DNA of 64,000 nt. Source: Charina bottae (lineage: Eukaryota; Chordata; Lepidosauria; Squamata; Charinaidae). The first letter of the stretch is position 1; every line of letters starts with the position of its first letter. Of this stretch, positions 36,101 through 49,000 are shown in pieces. The position numbers and the translations under genes were made by a program. The stretch is from NCBI GenBank assembly GCA_023362775.1, contig JALMGJ010000005.1:41499463-41563462 (forward strand). Direction: 5' to 3'. The notes under the pieces were generated by a model. It saw only the letters and a program-made list of their open reading frames with translations. It had not been told where the DNA came from and ran no database searches.

Positions 36101-36928
36101 AGTTATAGTCCCCAGTAGTATTCATGCTACTGTCCCAGAGAAAGAGACCAAGTAGCAGCTCCATTCTGTGGCTCTATGTTCTTTTCTAGTGCCCTGAAAG
36201 AAATAGAGCATAAGGCATGTTCTATGGTTTCCAAGAATAGAAGCCATCCTAGCATCTGTGAAAGGACGTGTTTTGGAAGTACCAGCACTAGAGGTATAGG
36301 AGAGGGTGCAGGCAACTGAAGTGGAAGCACTGTGGACACTGAATATTCAAAGCATATAGCATGCCTGAAGTTCAGGAAAGGAACATACATAGCACCCAAA
36401 GACATGAGCTAAGGTAGCCTGTTAAGGAACAAGGCAGAAACACTCAGAGAGAAGATTATTACATGGTTTGAAATCACTCCTGTTCCTTCAGTCTACCCCA
36501 TCCCAGCTCCCTGTGCTGGGTTGCTATTTGCTGATCATTTGACCTTCAGCTAGCAGTTGTAACCAGTTTGGATGGTGCACCCATTGTTTGGGAGGATAGA
36601 ACTTAAGTAATGATCTATCTGGGAAAATCAGGGGCCACCATGTCTGCAGGAACTCACAGGAAGTGCTAGTATTTCAGGATATCAAGGACTCAGCCATAGC
36701 AAGTGAGCTCCTTCAGGGGTAACAGGCACTCAAGGCAAGGCCAGGAATCCCCTGGGAATGACTTTTCCCTCACCAGCCATTGTAAATCCCAGGGGCGTCA
36801 TGATACTCCTTGCTGGCATCCCAACCCCCTGGAGGAGCTCAGAAACGGGTGCTCTGATAGCGCAGCCTGCGAATCTCAGAGACTCCATCGTCCCGGCAGT
36901 ACAAGTCCCTACCGGGACTTTGTGCCAG
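33131..36928. other. GOLGA7B 3' side, no other gene seen
   Basis: Includes the probable GOLGA7B 3' UTR in its right part. No transposon or second gene recognised. Confidence 0.45.
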
Positions 36929-37033
36929 TCACCGGCCCCCTGCTCCCCCACCTCCCCCAGCACTGCTGCTGGTGCTGCTGGTGCTGCCTGAGCTGGAACT
37001 GCTGCAACGATCCTCATAGATAGAAATCTCAAT
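36929..37033 (-). CDS. GOLGA7B: GOLGA7B exon 5 (C-terminus and stop)
   Basis: Acceptor ATCTGAGAG..CTCTCAG side, then [10 protein letters not shown] followed by a Ser/Thr/Gly-rich tail ending GAGGR and TGA at 36931-36929. The AGC-AGC-ACC repeats in this tail are microsatellite-like and probably length-variable. The 3' UTR continues leftwards; AATAAA on the minus strand occurs at 35264-35259 and 34418-34413, either of which could be the end. Confidence 0.93.
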   Translation of the reverse strand: MEISIYEDRCSSSSSGSTSSTSSSAGGGGGAGGR

Positions 37034-40000
37034 CTGAGAGCAAGAAGATAAGGACACCAAACAAATGCATGAAACTCCTGCTCCACCCCACATTCAGCCA
37101 AGGAGGCCCTCCCACAAATAGACTCACTCTACTGGAACTCAGCTAAGTCAAGCTAAGCAGGTATGGAGACATTATGTCATTCATGCAACTGTGCTATCTC
37201 TTCTCATCCCTTTTCTTTTGCTCTTACACACACACACACACACACACACAGCAGAGCAGAGCAGAGCAGAGAAGATCCCCTTACCTCTTTTCTGTTTCCA
37301 TGCCTGGCTGGTCAGTGTCTGTTCACACACACATCACAGCCAAATGCCAAGGTTGGCAAGCCAGTGCACAGTTAAGTCTTCAGTCAACGTGGAGTCCATC
37401 TTCCTTTGCCTTGCTCTTCAGTGGTGCAGTTGAGTGGGAAGAGCTACAGAACTACAGTAGTCTGTCCAACTCCTAAGAACTCAGCCTCTGGATTTACACA
37501 ACATACTTGAAGACTTAGCAGTTGCATGCACACAATTTGGTAAGCTTGGTTAGTTTTAACTTTATTGCAAACTCTGAAAAAGGATTTAATTCAGCAACCA
37601 ACTTAAATGTATTGTGCAAGGGAGATATGAGCCAAGTTGGGGCAAGAACAGTGAAAACAAAAAGATGTGCCTCTGAAAGATGCAGGATTGGCTTAACACT
37701 CCATTTCACTTCATGGTAAATTAGGCAATAGTTACCCAGATCAGCTGTGCACTGTGTGAAAATGTACGCTATATGTTTTATCTGGCATCAACAGATGCCT
37801 TCTTCTGAAATAACCCCAATATCATGTCCTCCAGATGTGTTAGCCTCTATAGCCAGGCAAGGCTGCTTATAGTGATGAAAGTTGTAGTCTTACCCACCCA
37901 GAGGATGCTAAATACTAAAATGATAGAAAGTGACAAAAATGTTTTCAACCATCCTAACTTCTCATTATTTCCCTACCACCTCTCTTCCGAACCAAGGAGT
38001 CCCACTCAGACTCTTAATCAGGCCTGAGGAATGCATGGTAAACTATAGGAAGAACCTGAGTAATTTCTGATGATGTTACCTAGTTGGGTAATGAAACGTC
38101 TGCAAGCAAACAACCAAGCTCAGAGAGCACGAAGGACTCCACAGATCAACCCTGAGCTTCAGATGTTCTCTTCTGTCGGAACCCGAGTAATTTCTGTCTC
38201 CTGCTTATTGTATGTGTCTTCCCTCAGTGTCACATCTATGCATTTTATGGCATTACTGACTTAACTTTATTTAATTGCTAGGTTTCTATGCCACTTCCTA
38301 CAGGAGCTCAAAGCAGATTACATGGAGATCTTCCTTAACTATCCCACAATAACAACCCTGAGTGAGCTTGGACTGAGCATGTATGACAGGCCCAAAGTCA
38401 CCCTATGAGCCTCCATGGTTAAGGGTGGACTTGAACCCAGGATTCCCCATTCCTAGACCACTACACCAGACATTGTTGTGCTGGTGAAATCATCTATCCC
38501 AGTGTTTCTCAACCATGGCAGCTTTAAGATGTGTGGACTTCAACTCCCAGAATTCCCCAGCCAGCAACACTGGCTGGGGAATTCTGGGAGTTGAAGTCCA
38601 CACATCTTAAAGTTGCTAAGGTTGAGAAACATTGATCTATCCTATTGTGAATGTGAGCACCTTTGAGAATCACTATCATTATCACAATATTTTACAGAGG
38701 TTGTAAAATAAATAAATAAATATCCACCATGACCCCAAATCTCAGTAGGGATAGAAAAATCACGTAGGTTATAACGAGTGCCTGCTACATAAATCAGAGT
38801 TAGCTAGCTACCTTTAGGCACTTATGTGTTCTGTTTTCGTTTCCGACATCAACCGAGAAGGATACAACTCTCATGCCCCGCTCCACTGGGTCTGTCAGCA
38901 GAAGCCCTCGTGGAGCATAGATTTTCTCATTCTGCTCCTGGATGAACTTGGAGATCTTCTTCAGAACCTGAAGAAACAATTAGTGAGCCAATCACGACCA
39001 ACTGAATGCCCATTTCATGTCCCCAGATTTTGTAATAAGTAGTACAACGTTGAGAAGACGATATATTAAACAAGTTCCAAGTTCTCTTCGAGATTGTGCA
39101 CTATTATAAGAATGAAAAAAAAATTCCTGGCTGATAGATTTAATCACAGAGCTCCTGTATCATGTCTATTTCAGCCTTTTAGTATGCCACCATGCATTAT
39201 TTATTTCAATAACTTTGTAAAATTAAAATAGTTATCTTGATATTGTTATATCTCCCTACATTAAGGTAAAGGTAAAGGTTCTCCCTGCACATTTGTGCAG
39301 TAGTGTCCGACTCTAGGGGCCGGTGCTCATCTCCGTTTGTTAGCCGAAGAGCCAGCGTGGTCCGAAGACGCTTCCGTGGTCATGTGGCCGGCATGACGCA
39401 CGTGGAACACTGTTACCTTCCCACCGAAGTGGTACCTATTCATCTACTTGCATTTGCATGCTTTCAAATTGCTAGGTTGGCAAGAGCTGGGGCGAGTGCG
39501 GGAGCTCACTCCACACGCAGGGCTAGGGATTCGAACCTCCGAACTTGCGATCTTCCTTTCGACAAGCCTGGCGTCTTACCCGCTGAGCCACCATGCTCCC
39601 TACATTGGGGCCCCTTAATATGGCATAATAAACACTTATGATATTAATTATTGTAGTTGCTCTATTATGTCCTCCAAACCTTCTCATAGTGGGTCTCCAT
39701 GCAAAGGAAGATGAAATAGGCTGTGGCACATGCCAGACATCCCTCCAGATAAGAGCTGCCCCCAATTTTCTCAGCCTCCGCATAGAAGTTGTTCAGTGTC
39801 TTCACTGTTTCCTCAAAAAGTTGCCGCTCAATCTTTGGAAAGGGAAAAGGGAGGAGGCGACATAAAAGTGATGTGCAGGATGTCATTTTAATGACTACTG
39901 GTGTTCTCCCTTCATGCAAATGCCAAAAGGGAGAACAGAGACATTGGTAGATCAAAAGAAGACATGCTGCAAGAAGCATTCATGTGTGTGTGAGCATTCA

Positions 40001-43000
40001 TACTTTCGAAAACAAATTGCATTGCTACTGTGTAGTTAATGTGTGATTGCAACAGTTAACAAGTTAGGGAAAATCCCCAAGTGTCAGACTTATTCACCAA
40101 CACAGGCAGGACAAGCCAGGGTATATAAACAGAGAGCAAGTCCCACTCCCTTTTCGCACTGAAGATGTTGCCTAGCCTGGCAATGAAACGTCTGCAAGAA
40201 AACAACAAGGCTCAGAGAGCACCATGGACTCCATTATTTACAACTCTTCAGATACTCAACCCCACCCCCTGCACTCTGTTACTAGCTAACAGCAGAACTT
40301 CAAGGACTCCATGTGGTTAGATAAGAACATTATTACAAACTCTGTCCATGCAAAAGATCAGCTACTACAGAATTCAGAAATCCAACCTTGTGTGAATGTG
40401 TGGGTGCATGTACCCAGGGATTAAATCCTAGAAGTCTTTTGAGGCAACAGATATTTTGTTGCTCTTTTTCTCGGACTGGAATGTGGAGGTAACCTGCATC
40501 CTGTATACATAAGTCTTGTCTGGTCTGAAATACTTTGGTTCCTACTTTGTCACTTCAGCCCTTCCACAAAGAAGTAATGTACACCTAGGTCCAGTGGGGC
40601 CTGGAGGTGTGCCTTCTCCCTAGCTGCTCTGGCCCTTTGCAATAGCCTCCCAACTGGATTACCCCAGTAGCCTTCCAGAAGGTCATGAAGACCTGGCTCT
40701 TCCCCCAAGCATTGGGCTAGGATGGAGTTGAGTCGGGGGTCAGTAGTATGGATGATTATGGTCCCTTGGTGGGAAGGGTACAATGTGCTTTTATGGGTTG
40801 CTGTGCTCACTGGGTGAGATAGGCAGCCATATAAGTCCTTTAAATGCATTAAGTTAGAAACATTCCACTGAAACATTCATAGAACATTAGTGGGACATCA
40901 TAGATTAATCTGACCTCCAGTCTAGATACTGGTTTGATATAAAAGTTTGCTATATTGTGTGGGAGTGTGAGCCATGAGAACCACATGAAATAACAGTTTG
41001 TACCCGACTGTCCAATTCAGGAGGGAATTTGGTCTGGAACTGACAGATGGTCCCATCACTATAGTCTCGCTGTATAAAAACCTTGGTAGCCAATGAAGCA
41101 CTCCTCCGCAGTTCTTGGAGATTGTGGACCTGAAGAAAATTAAAGGCAGGAGGTTACAACAAGGGAAAATCCTGCTATAGTAGTGGTGGGAGCTCACACT
41201 GTACGATGTATCATGCACTTGCAGATCAAATGCATGAATTTCTTTTCATTCCTGGGTTGCTCTGTGCTTCGCTGTGTACTTCTCTTCATTTTTCACAGAG
41301 ACAAGACATAATTCTCCCCTAATCACATTGCACACAAAAGTCCTCCCCAAGATAATTTATCCACTGATATGTTGTTTTGTTTTGTTTGCTGTCTTAGAGG
41401 GGAAATGCTAAAGAGTAAATGGACAAGTCCAAAAGAAACATGCTGTTTTATAATATAATAAGGGAGCAATGCAATATGGACAGCATCACAAAAGAGTAAG
41501 GGTGTTATCCTATTAAATGCATCTTAGAGCATTTAATCTTATACATTTCAACCATTTAAGAATCATCAGTTATTGTTGAAGCCACTGAGAAGCTACTTAA
41601 TTATCAGAGTTGTTTAAGAAAAAATGTAAGTGGCCTAACTAAGCAGACTCAATGATTTCTGCTTCCATGGAGAAGATTCACACCATCAGCACCACTCAGA
41701 TGGATGGTCATTCAACTGTGTCTCAGTCACGCAGTCACTGATCACTGCATATAAGTAGGGACAATTGGGATGGGGACAATCTCTAACTAGCACCAACATC
41801 TGCATTAAAATGCATATTAATTATAATAGTAATTGGGATATGGGTGAATGCTGAAATTGTTTTTAGATGATGTTCCATGAGTCACTGCAGGCACCATCTT
41901 CAAAGTGGTGTTTCTTTTTATATAAGCAAGGATACCTTTTCTGACTACTATCTGCAGGTGCTTTTAAGTATGTACTTCAGTTAAGAAGGTTAATCTGCAC
42001 ATTTTTATATGAAAAATATTACTCTACTATCTAATTACTTAGAGAAATACCTCCTTAATTAGACTGCTTTCATTGTGTACGGGAGTCCTCTTGGACTCGA
42101 AGAGCAGGTGGCAGTCGTGGCCAGGAGGGCTTTTGCGCAACTTCATGTTATACGCCAGTTACGCCCCTTCCTGGAACTAGAGGCCCTTCGAACGGTCACT
42201 CATGCCCTGGTTATCTCCCACATAGACTACTGTAATGCGCTCTACATGGGGCTACCCTTGAAGAATATCCGGAAGCTACAACTGATCCAGAATGCAGCCG
42301 GTGGACAATTTTGGGTGTCCCAAGGAGGACACATGTAACACCTTTGCTGTGCGAGCTGCACTGGGTTCCAGTCTGCTTCCGGGTCCAATTCAAAGTGTTG
42401 GTTATCACCTTTAAAGGTTATCACCTTTAAAGCCCTACATGGCATGGGACCAGGATACCTAAGGGACCGTCTCATCCCCATCACTTCATCCTGTCCCACC
42501 CAGGCATGCAGAGAGGGCATGCTGCGGACCCCTTCGGTTAAAGAGCTCCACCTAACGGGGTCACGTAAGTGTGCTTTCTCTGCTGTTGCCCCTGCCCTTT
42601 GGAACATTCTCCCTCCCCCCAGAGATCAGACATCCCCCTCACTCCTGGACTTCCGGAAAAAACTCAAAACCTGGTTTTGTCAGTATGCTTGGGGCGGGAA
42701 GGAGAATGTGCATACCTGGAGATGGCTAGCACCTTAGATTATCCCTGGAGTGCCCTTTTTACGAACTTAAGACGATTCCGTCATTGGGTCTTATTATATT
42801 CTTTATATTTTAAATTGTTATTTAATTTGTATTTTAATCTATTTATAAAAGATCCTTTATGAGTTTGTGAAACAGAACACCATATCCCACTATTCCTTAA
42901 TTCTAGCTTTCTTCCCATTCAGATAGCAGACACAGAGTGATCCAATTCCAGTTCTGATTGGATCATCAGAACTTGGTTCTCAGTATATGTCAAGCTGAAA

Positions 43001-46000
43001 GAATATGACTTTCCCCAAGCACCACAGTTCGAAAGCATCCATTCTTCGGCGCTCAGCCTTCCTTATGGTCCAACTCTCACAGCCATACATTACTACTGGA
43101 AAAACCATAGCTTTAACTATACGGACCTTTGTCGGCAAGGTGATGTCTCTGCTTTTTAATATGCTGTCTAGGTTTGCCATAGCTTTCCTCCCAAGGAGCA
43201 AGCGTCTTTTAATTTCATGGCTGCAGTCACCGTCTGCGGTGATCTTGGAGCCCAAGAAAATAAAATCTGTCACTGCTTCCATTTCTTCCCCTTCTATTTG
43301 CCAGGAAGTGATGGGACCAGATGCCATGATCTGGGTTTTTTTAATGTTGAGTTTCAAGCCAGCTTTTGCACTCTCCTCTTTCACCCTCATCAAGAGGCTC
43401 TTTAGTTCCTCTTCACTTTCTGCCATTAGGGTGGTATCATCTGCATATCTGAGGTTGTAGATATTTCTCCCAGCATATAAGTTAAATAAGCAGGGTGATA
43501 ATATACAGCCTTGTCGTACTCCTTTCCCAATTTTGAACCAGTCGGTTGTTCCATGTCCGGTTCTAACGGTTGCTTCTTGACCCGCATACAGGTTTCTCAG
43601 GAGACAGGTAAGGTGGTCTGGTACTCCCATCTCTTTAAGACTTTGCCACAGTTTGTTGTGATCCACACAATCAAAGGCTTTAGCGTAGTCAATGAAGCAG
43701 AAGTAGATGTTTTTCTGGAACTCTCTTGCTTTTTCCATAATCCAGCGAATGTTGGCAATCTGATCTCTAGTTCCTCTGCCTCTTCGAAACCCAGCTTGCA
43801 CTTCTGGTAGTTCTCGGTTCACATACTGCTGAAGCCTAGCTTGTAGGATTTTGAGCATAACCTTGCTAGCATGTGAAATGAGCGCAATTGTACGGTAGTT
43901 TGAACATTTTTTGGCATTGCCTTTCTTTGGAATTGGAACGTAAACTGACCTTTTCCAATCCTGTGGCCACTGTTGAGTTTTCCAAATTTGTTGGCATATT
44001 GAGTGCAGCACTTTCACAGCATCATCTTTTAGGATTTTAAATAGCTCAGCTGGGATACTGTCTTCTCCGCTAGCTTTGTTGTTAGTAATGCTTCCTAAGG
44101 CCCACTTGACTTCACTCTCTAGGGCAAGGGTCAGAAATGGCGGCTCGTGAGCCAGATGCGGCTCTTTGGCCCCTTGAGTGTGGCTCTTCCGCAGCTGAAC
44201 TCACCCCCGCCCCTTCCACGCGATTGGATCCCGCCCCCAAACTCTTATGCTCTTACGCGCTCTTGCTGTCCAAGGCCGGGGCCACCCGCAGCCGCCCACA
44301 CCTCGCGCACAGCCCGCGGGGTTTGGAAGAAGGAGAAGGGAAAGAGAGGCTCGACTGCTCCAGTCGCTTCTCTTCCGGATTCCCCCGTAAATGGCTCCTG
44401 GTTATAAAGGGTGCTTGGAAACCGGGAAACGCCGAATTAGGCCTGGCGGAGCTCAGCAAACCGGGTTCTCCTTTCCTCGCCTCCTCCAAAACCTGAACCC
44501 TCTTGCTTTCGCCACCTCTCCTGCGCGTCCCCCCCCTCCTTTTGCTGTTCCCGGAGAAGCGGCCCTGGTAGTCAAAGCGGGATTGTGCAGCATTGTGAAG
44601 TCACTCGGGGGAGAGAGGGTGGCGGGGAACTTGTCCGCGCACTGTACCTGGGGGAAGCGGCCCGAGCTTGGGGCTGATTCCTGGCTACCTTCCTGCAGGA
44701 ATGTAGGATTGATATAGGAGTCGGGGGATCAAGCTTTGTGCACGGGGAGCTTCCCACTGGGGCTACAGGAAGACCCCCCTCTTCCTCCTCCGAGAGGGAA
44801 AAACGCCGCGACCGGGCCCTGCTGCTCCCAGGCTCTGCCACTCAGGACCCCTGCCTCTCCTGGCCAAGCGCAGCCGCTCGCCGGAACGCAGCCCCCAGGG
44901 AAGAGCAGGAGGACGAGCGCGGGGTGGTGTACTGCATTGGGTCCCATCGCTCCATGGAGAAACGCGGGGAGGGGGGAGCGAGCTCCGTTCCCTCGGAGCA
45001 GCCTTGGGAAGGGAGGGGGCAAAACACAGTGGCTCCACGACGGGCTCCAAAGTCGCCCACAACACTCAACGGGCGCCTCGCTTCGCTTCGCTTCGCCTCG
45101 CCTCACCTTCCCTTCCCAGCTGCGCTTTCAATGGAGCGGGGCCCCAGAATTGGCCGCGTTTCCTACCAGGCTTCCCTTTCCCCAACCGCTGCTCTTGCTG
45201 CCGCTGCTTTTAGCGTCGCTGGTGCCGCTCAGCGAACTACCTTTTTCCCCGGCAGCCTGAAGGCACGTGAAGTCCCGAGGGCTCTTTTGCTCTTCCCGTT
45301 TGGATCCCGGGCCAGGGATCAACAATGCATTAAAAGCAATTGTAAAGACTGTACCTTAGCAGAGGTTCCAATATTTATTTATTTATTTTATTTATTTATT
45401 TAATATGCCCAACGTGCAAGTGAGCGAGGGAATTAGGTAATACACGGTTGCGTGTGTGGCTCAAAGATTGCAAAAGGGATGGGGTTCGGCCTCCTGTGGT
45501 AGGGGAGACGCGACAGCAAGTGAAAGCGGCGATCCTAAACTAGTCTGCGTGGAACCCAGTGAATTTAATGGGAGCTCTCAACATGCATGGGGTTCTGCTG
45601 AGTTGCATTCTCCCTCATGTAGAAGCGGTGCCCGGGCCACCTCTCGGGATGGGGCGCCCAGCCCGGCTGCGCGCTCTCGGCATCTCGGGCAACTGTAGCG
45701 ACCGGAGGCAGCCAAGGGGAGAGCAGGCGGCTCTTCACCCTCGGCGCGCCGCGGGGCCAGACGAGCCTCCAGCTGCTGCTTCCTGCGCCCGTGGCCTCTT
45801 CGCTGCCACCGCCGTCCGCCTCGCCTCTGCCGCTCTCCGCTTCTCCACAAAGCTCCCAGTTGATCTTAATGTTTCCTTTTCCTCCCCTTCAATATGTTCC
45901 AGCAAGCGAGGGGGAAGCGGAGAGCGGCAGAGGCGAGGCGGGCGGCGGTGGCAGCGAAGAGGCCACGGGCGTAGGAAGCAGCAGCCGGAGGCTCGTCTGG

Positions 46001-49000
46001 CCCCGCGGCGCGCCGAGGGCAAAGAGCCACCTGCTCTCCCCTTGGCCGCCTCCGGTCGCTACAGTTGCCTGCCGTCCACGGCCCCTGCCCCCGCCCCAGC
46101 GCCCAGCCCTGTCCCCCCGCCTCCCTCCCTGCAGGCGGCGGACAAACTCAGCGAGGAAGCCCGCGATGGCGGCTTCCCTCCCGCACGTACGCCCAGGCTC
46201 GGCTGCGGAGCTCAGCTCAGGAGAGGCGGCGGGAAGGAGGGAGCATCGCGGAGCATCTGCAGAGGGCTCCGCTGGGCGCCACGGCGTTCCCAGGCAGGCA
46301 CGTGTGGCCGGGTCGGGGATCGCGGCGCCGCTCATTTGGGAATCGGCTACGATCCCGAGGTGGGCTGGGAAGGGGGAGGAATCGCGTCTGCGGGGCTGTG
46401 ATTTGGATCTCTCCCTCTGCCACTTGGCAGATGCCTTGGGTTGTGTGGGTGGCCCCGGCCTTGGAGAGCTGGGGTGCAGCGGGATGGGAGCGTTGCCGGC
46501 AGCCCGCAAGGACCGGCCATGGAAGGTGAGTGAGGGCCGGGGCGGCCGGCCAAGCGCAGCGCAGCCCTGTATCTTACCCTTCCACGCGATTGGATCCCGC
46601 CCCCAAACCCCGCTCCCTTCCACGCGATTGGCTCCCGCCCATAAACCCCGCCCCCTTCCACGTGATTGGCTCCCGCCCGCAAACCCCGCCCCCTTCCACG
46701 CGATTGGCCCCCGCCCACAAACCCCGCCCCCTGGCTCTCTAGCATGTCAAAATGTCCTCGAGCATGTCAAAATGGTTCCCGGCATAAAAAAGTTTGCCGA
46801 CCCCTGCTCTAGGATGTCCGGCTCAAGGTCAGTGACCACACCATTGTATTTATCAGGGATATTAAGATCTTTCTTGTATAGTTCTTCTGTGTATTCTTGC
46901 CACCTCTTCTTAATCTCTTCTGCTTCTGTTAGGTCCCTGCCTTTTTTGTCCTTTATCATGCCCATCTTTGCACAAAACGTTCCCTTGATATCTCCAATTT
47001 TCTTGAAGAGATCTCTAGTCTTCCCCATTCTATTGTTTTCCTCGATTTCTTTGCATTGTTCATTTAAGAAGGCCTTCTTATCTCTCCTTGCTATTCTCTG
47101 GAATTCTGCATTCAGTTGTTTATATCTTTCCCTTTCTCCCTTGCCTTTTGCTTCCCTTCTTTCCTCAGCTATTTGTAAAGCCTCATCAGTCAGCCACTTT
47201 GCTTTCTTGCATTTCTTTTTCTTTGGGATGGTTTTAGTTGCTGCCTCCTGTACAATGTTACGAACCTCCATCCATAGTTCTTCAGGCACTCTGTCTACCA
47301 GATCTAATCCTTTAAATCTATTCCTCACCTCCACTGTATATTCATAAGGGATATGATTTAGGTCATACCTGAGTGGTCTAGTGGTTTTCTCTACGTTCTT
47401 CAATTTAAGCCTAAATTTTGCGATAAGAAGCTCATGATCTGGGCCACAGTCAGCTCCAGGTCTTGTTTTTGCTGATTGTATAGAGTTTCTCCATCTTTGG
47501 CTGCAAAGTATATAATCAATCTGATTTCGGTATTGACCATCTGGTGATGTCCATGTGTAGAGTCGTCTCTTGTGTTGTTGGAAAAGAGTGTTTGCTATGA
47601 CCAGCGTGTTCTCTTGACAAAACTCTATTAGCCTTTGCCCTGCTTCATTTTGTACTCCGAGGCCGAACTTGCCTGTTATTCCGGTTATTTTTTGACTTCC
47701 TACTTTAGCATTCCAGTCCCCTATGATGAAAAGGACATCTTTTTTTGGTGTTAGTTCTAGAAGGTGTTGTAGGTCTTCATAGAACCGGTCAACTTCTATA
47801 TCAACTTAAATTAAATTATATATCAACTTCTATATTTATATATAAATTATATATATAATCTATATTCTATATTCTATATTTATTCTATATTTATTATATT
47901 TATATATTTATTATATTCTAATTCTATATTTATATATAAATTATATATATATAATATATATTTATATATAAATTATATATCAACTTCTATATCTGAGCCC
48001 AACGTAAAAATCACGTTCTCACAACACACCGACTCATGCACTAACTACCTTTAGTCTAGTATATTGTTATTAAGATGGGAGGGTTCATTTGTTAACTAAT
48101 GTCACACAACAGAAAATAAGTTAAATTAGTAAGCTGAATGAAGATGTTCAGGCATTATGTTACAGAAGATGAGATGTTACTGGATATTTCACTTTTGATA
48201 AACATTAAAGAATAAAAATAACTATATTTTTGTCTGTATATTTATGTATATATTTGCTTTCAACTGAGTACAATTTATTGAAATACAATCAGGATTAAAA
48301 CAGGACAAGCCTAAATATCAACGATCACACCAAAAAGACAGTGGCCTATACTGAAGGAACAGGACAAAAATCTATAGTTGTAAATAAAAGCAGATAATTT
48401 GCAAACTACCAAACAGGATTTGCTCAGTATTAGAGGAGTGTGATTGATAATCCAAGAAATGGCATCAGAATTTGTCACTAGCTTTTCTTTCTTTTTGTTA
48501 ATTAATTACTATAGAATTCATCATACTGCTACACTTCGGTATGCATCCCATTGATTCCAACTTAGGTTTGAGGAATTCCAAGATGCCAAACTTCTGTAGC
48601 TGCCCAAATTTACAGCTCAGGAATTCTTTCACCCAGATCCAAAGCTGTAAAGATATACTGCTCTATTGCAAAAGCTAGGTAACATTTCATTTACTTGATC
48701 ATTTCCAGTCAGCTGTCAGTTTTATTTAGAGGCAAGGGGAAACCTTATTTCCTTTTATACTACTCCCCACCATCCATAGAGGGATACCTCTGCATTGTAA
48801 GAGCTAATTTAATAACCATCTCCTTATAAGACCCCTTAGCTTGTGGCTGCATTAAAAGCATTGAGTTGGCTAAGCTTATGGGTGATATCAAACTTGGAGC
48901 ACATGCAATATGATTTGAAAGTGGGATGCATTGAACTTTGTCCCTTGTCACGGACAAATCACTCTGATTGTTATGGAGTTTTGTGGTGTGACTTCTCCCC

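Larger units (their letters stand above)
44125..46806 (-). mobile_element. 2.68-kb GC-rich non-autonomous hAT element
   Basis: Ends CAAGGGTCAGAAATGG (+ strand left) and CAGGGGTCGGCAAACT (minus strand at right) form a 16-bp imperfect inverted repeat. Flanks are CTCTAGGG (44117-44124) and CTCTAGGA (46807-46814), an 8-bp duplication with one mismatch. It interrupts the BovB frame cleanly. The interior is very CpG-rich and contains a 159-bp inverted repeat and a 39-bp minisatellite. No transposase is recognised; the several long open frames inside reflect the scarcity of stop codons in GC-rich DNA. Confidence 0.88.
42980..47800 (-). mobile_element. BovB LINE, long copy, split by a hAT element
   Basis: From the right: apurinic-type endonuclease end ([37 protein letters not shown]), linker, then the hAT insert, then the reverse transcriptase ([64 protein letters not shown]) and the first part of the C-terminal region ([20 protein letters not shown]), stopping at DAFELWC. 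The frame is open on both sides of the insert. About 22 residues just before the YADD box are missing, in frame, compared with BovB as I remember it. Both ends of the element are truncated. Confidence 0.93.

Noticed and set aside
43005..43810. + strand frames opposite the BovB RT
   Set aside because: Antisense shadows of the reverse transcriptase.
44738..46623. Several other long frames in both strands of the GC-rich block
   Set aside because: Overlapping frames on both strands with Arg/Pro/Ala-rich, low-complexity translations and no family match are expected from CpG-rich DNA.
45791..47347. 518-codon open frame on the + strand
   Set aside because: It runs from the GC-rich hAT interior into the antisense of BovB. 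No domain is recognisable; its length comes from stop-poor GC-rich DNA plus a LINE antisense strand.
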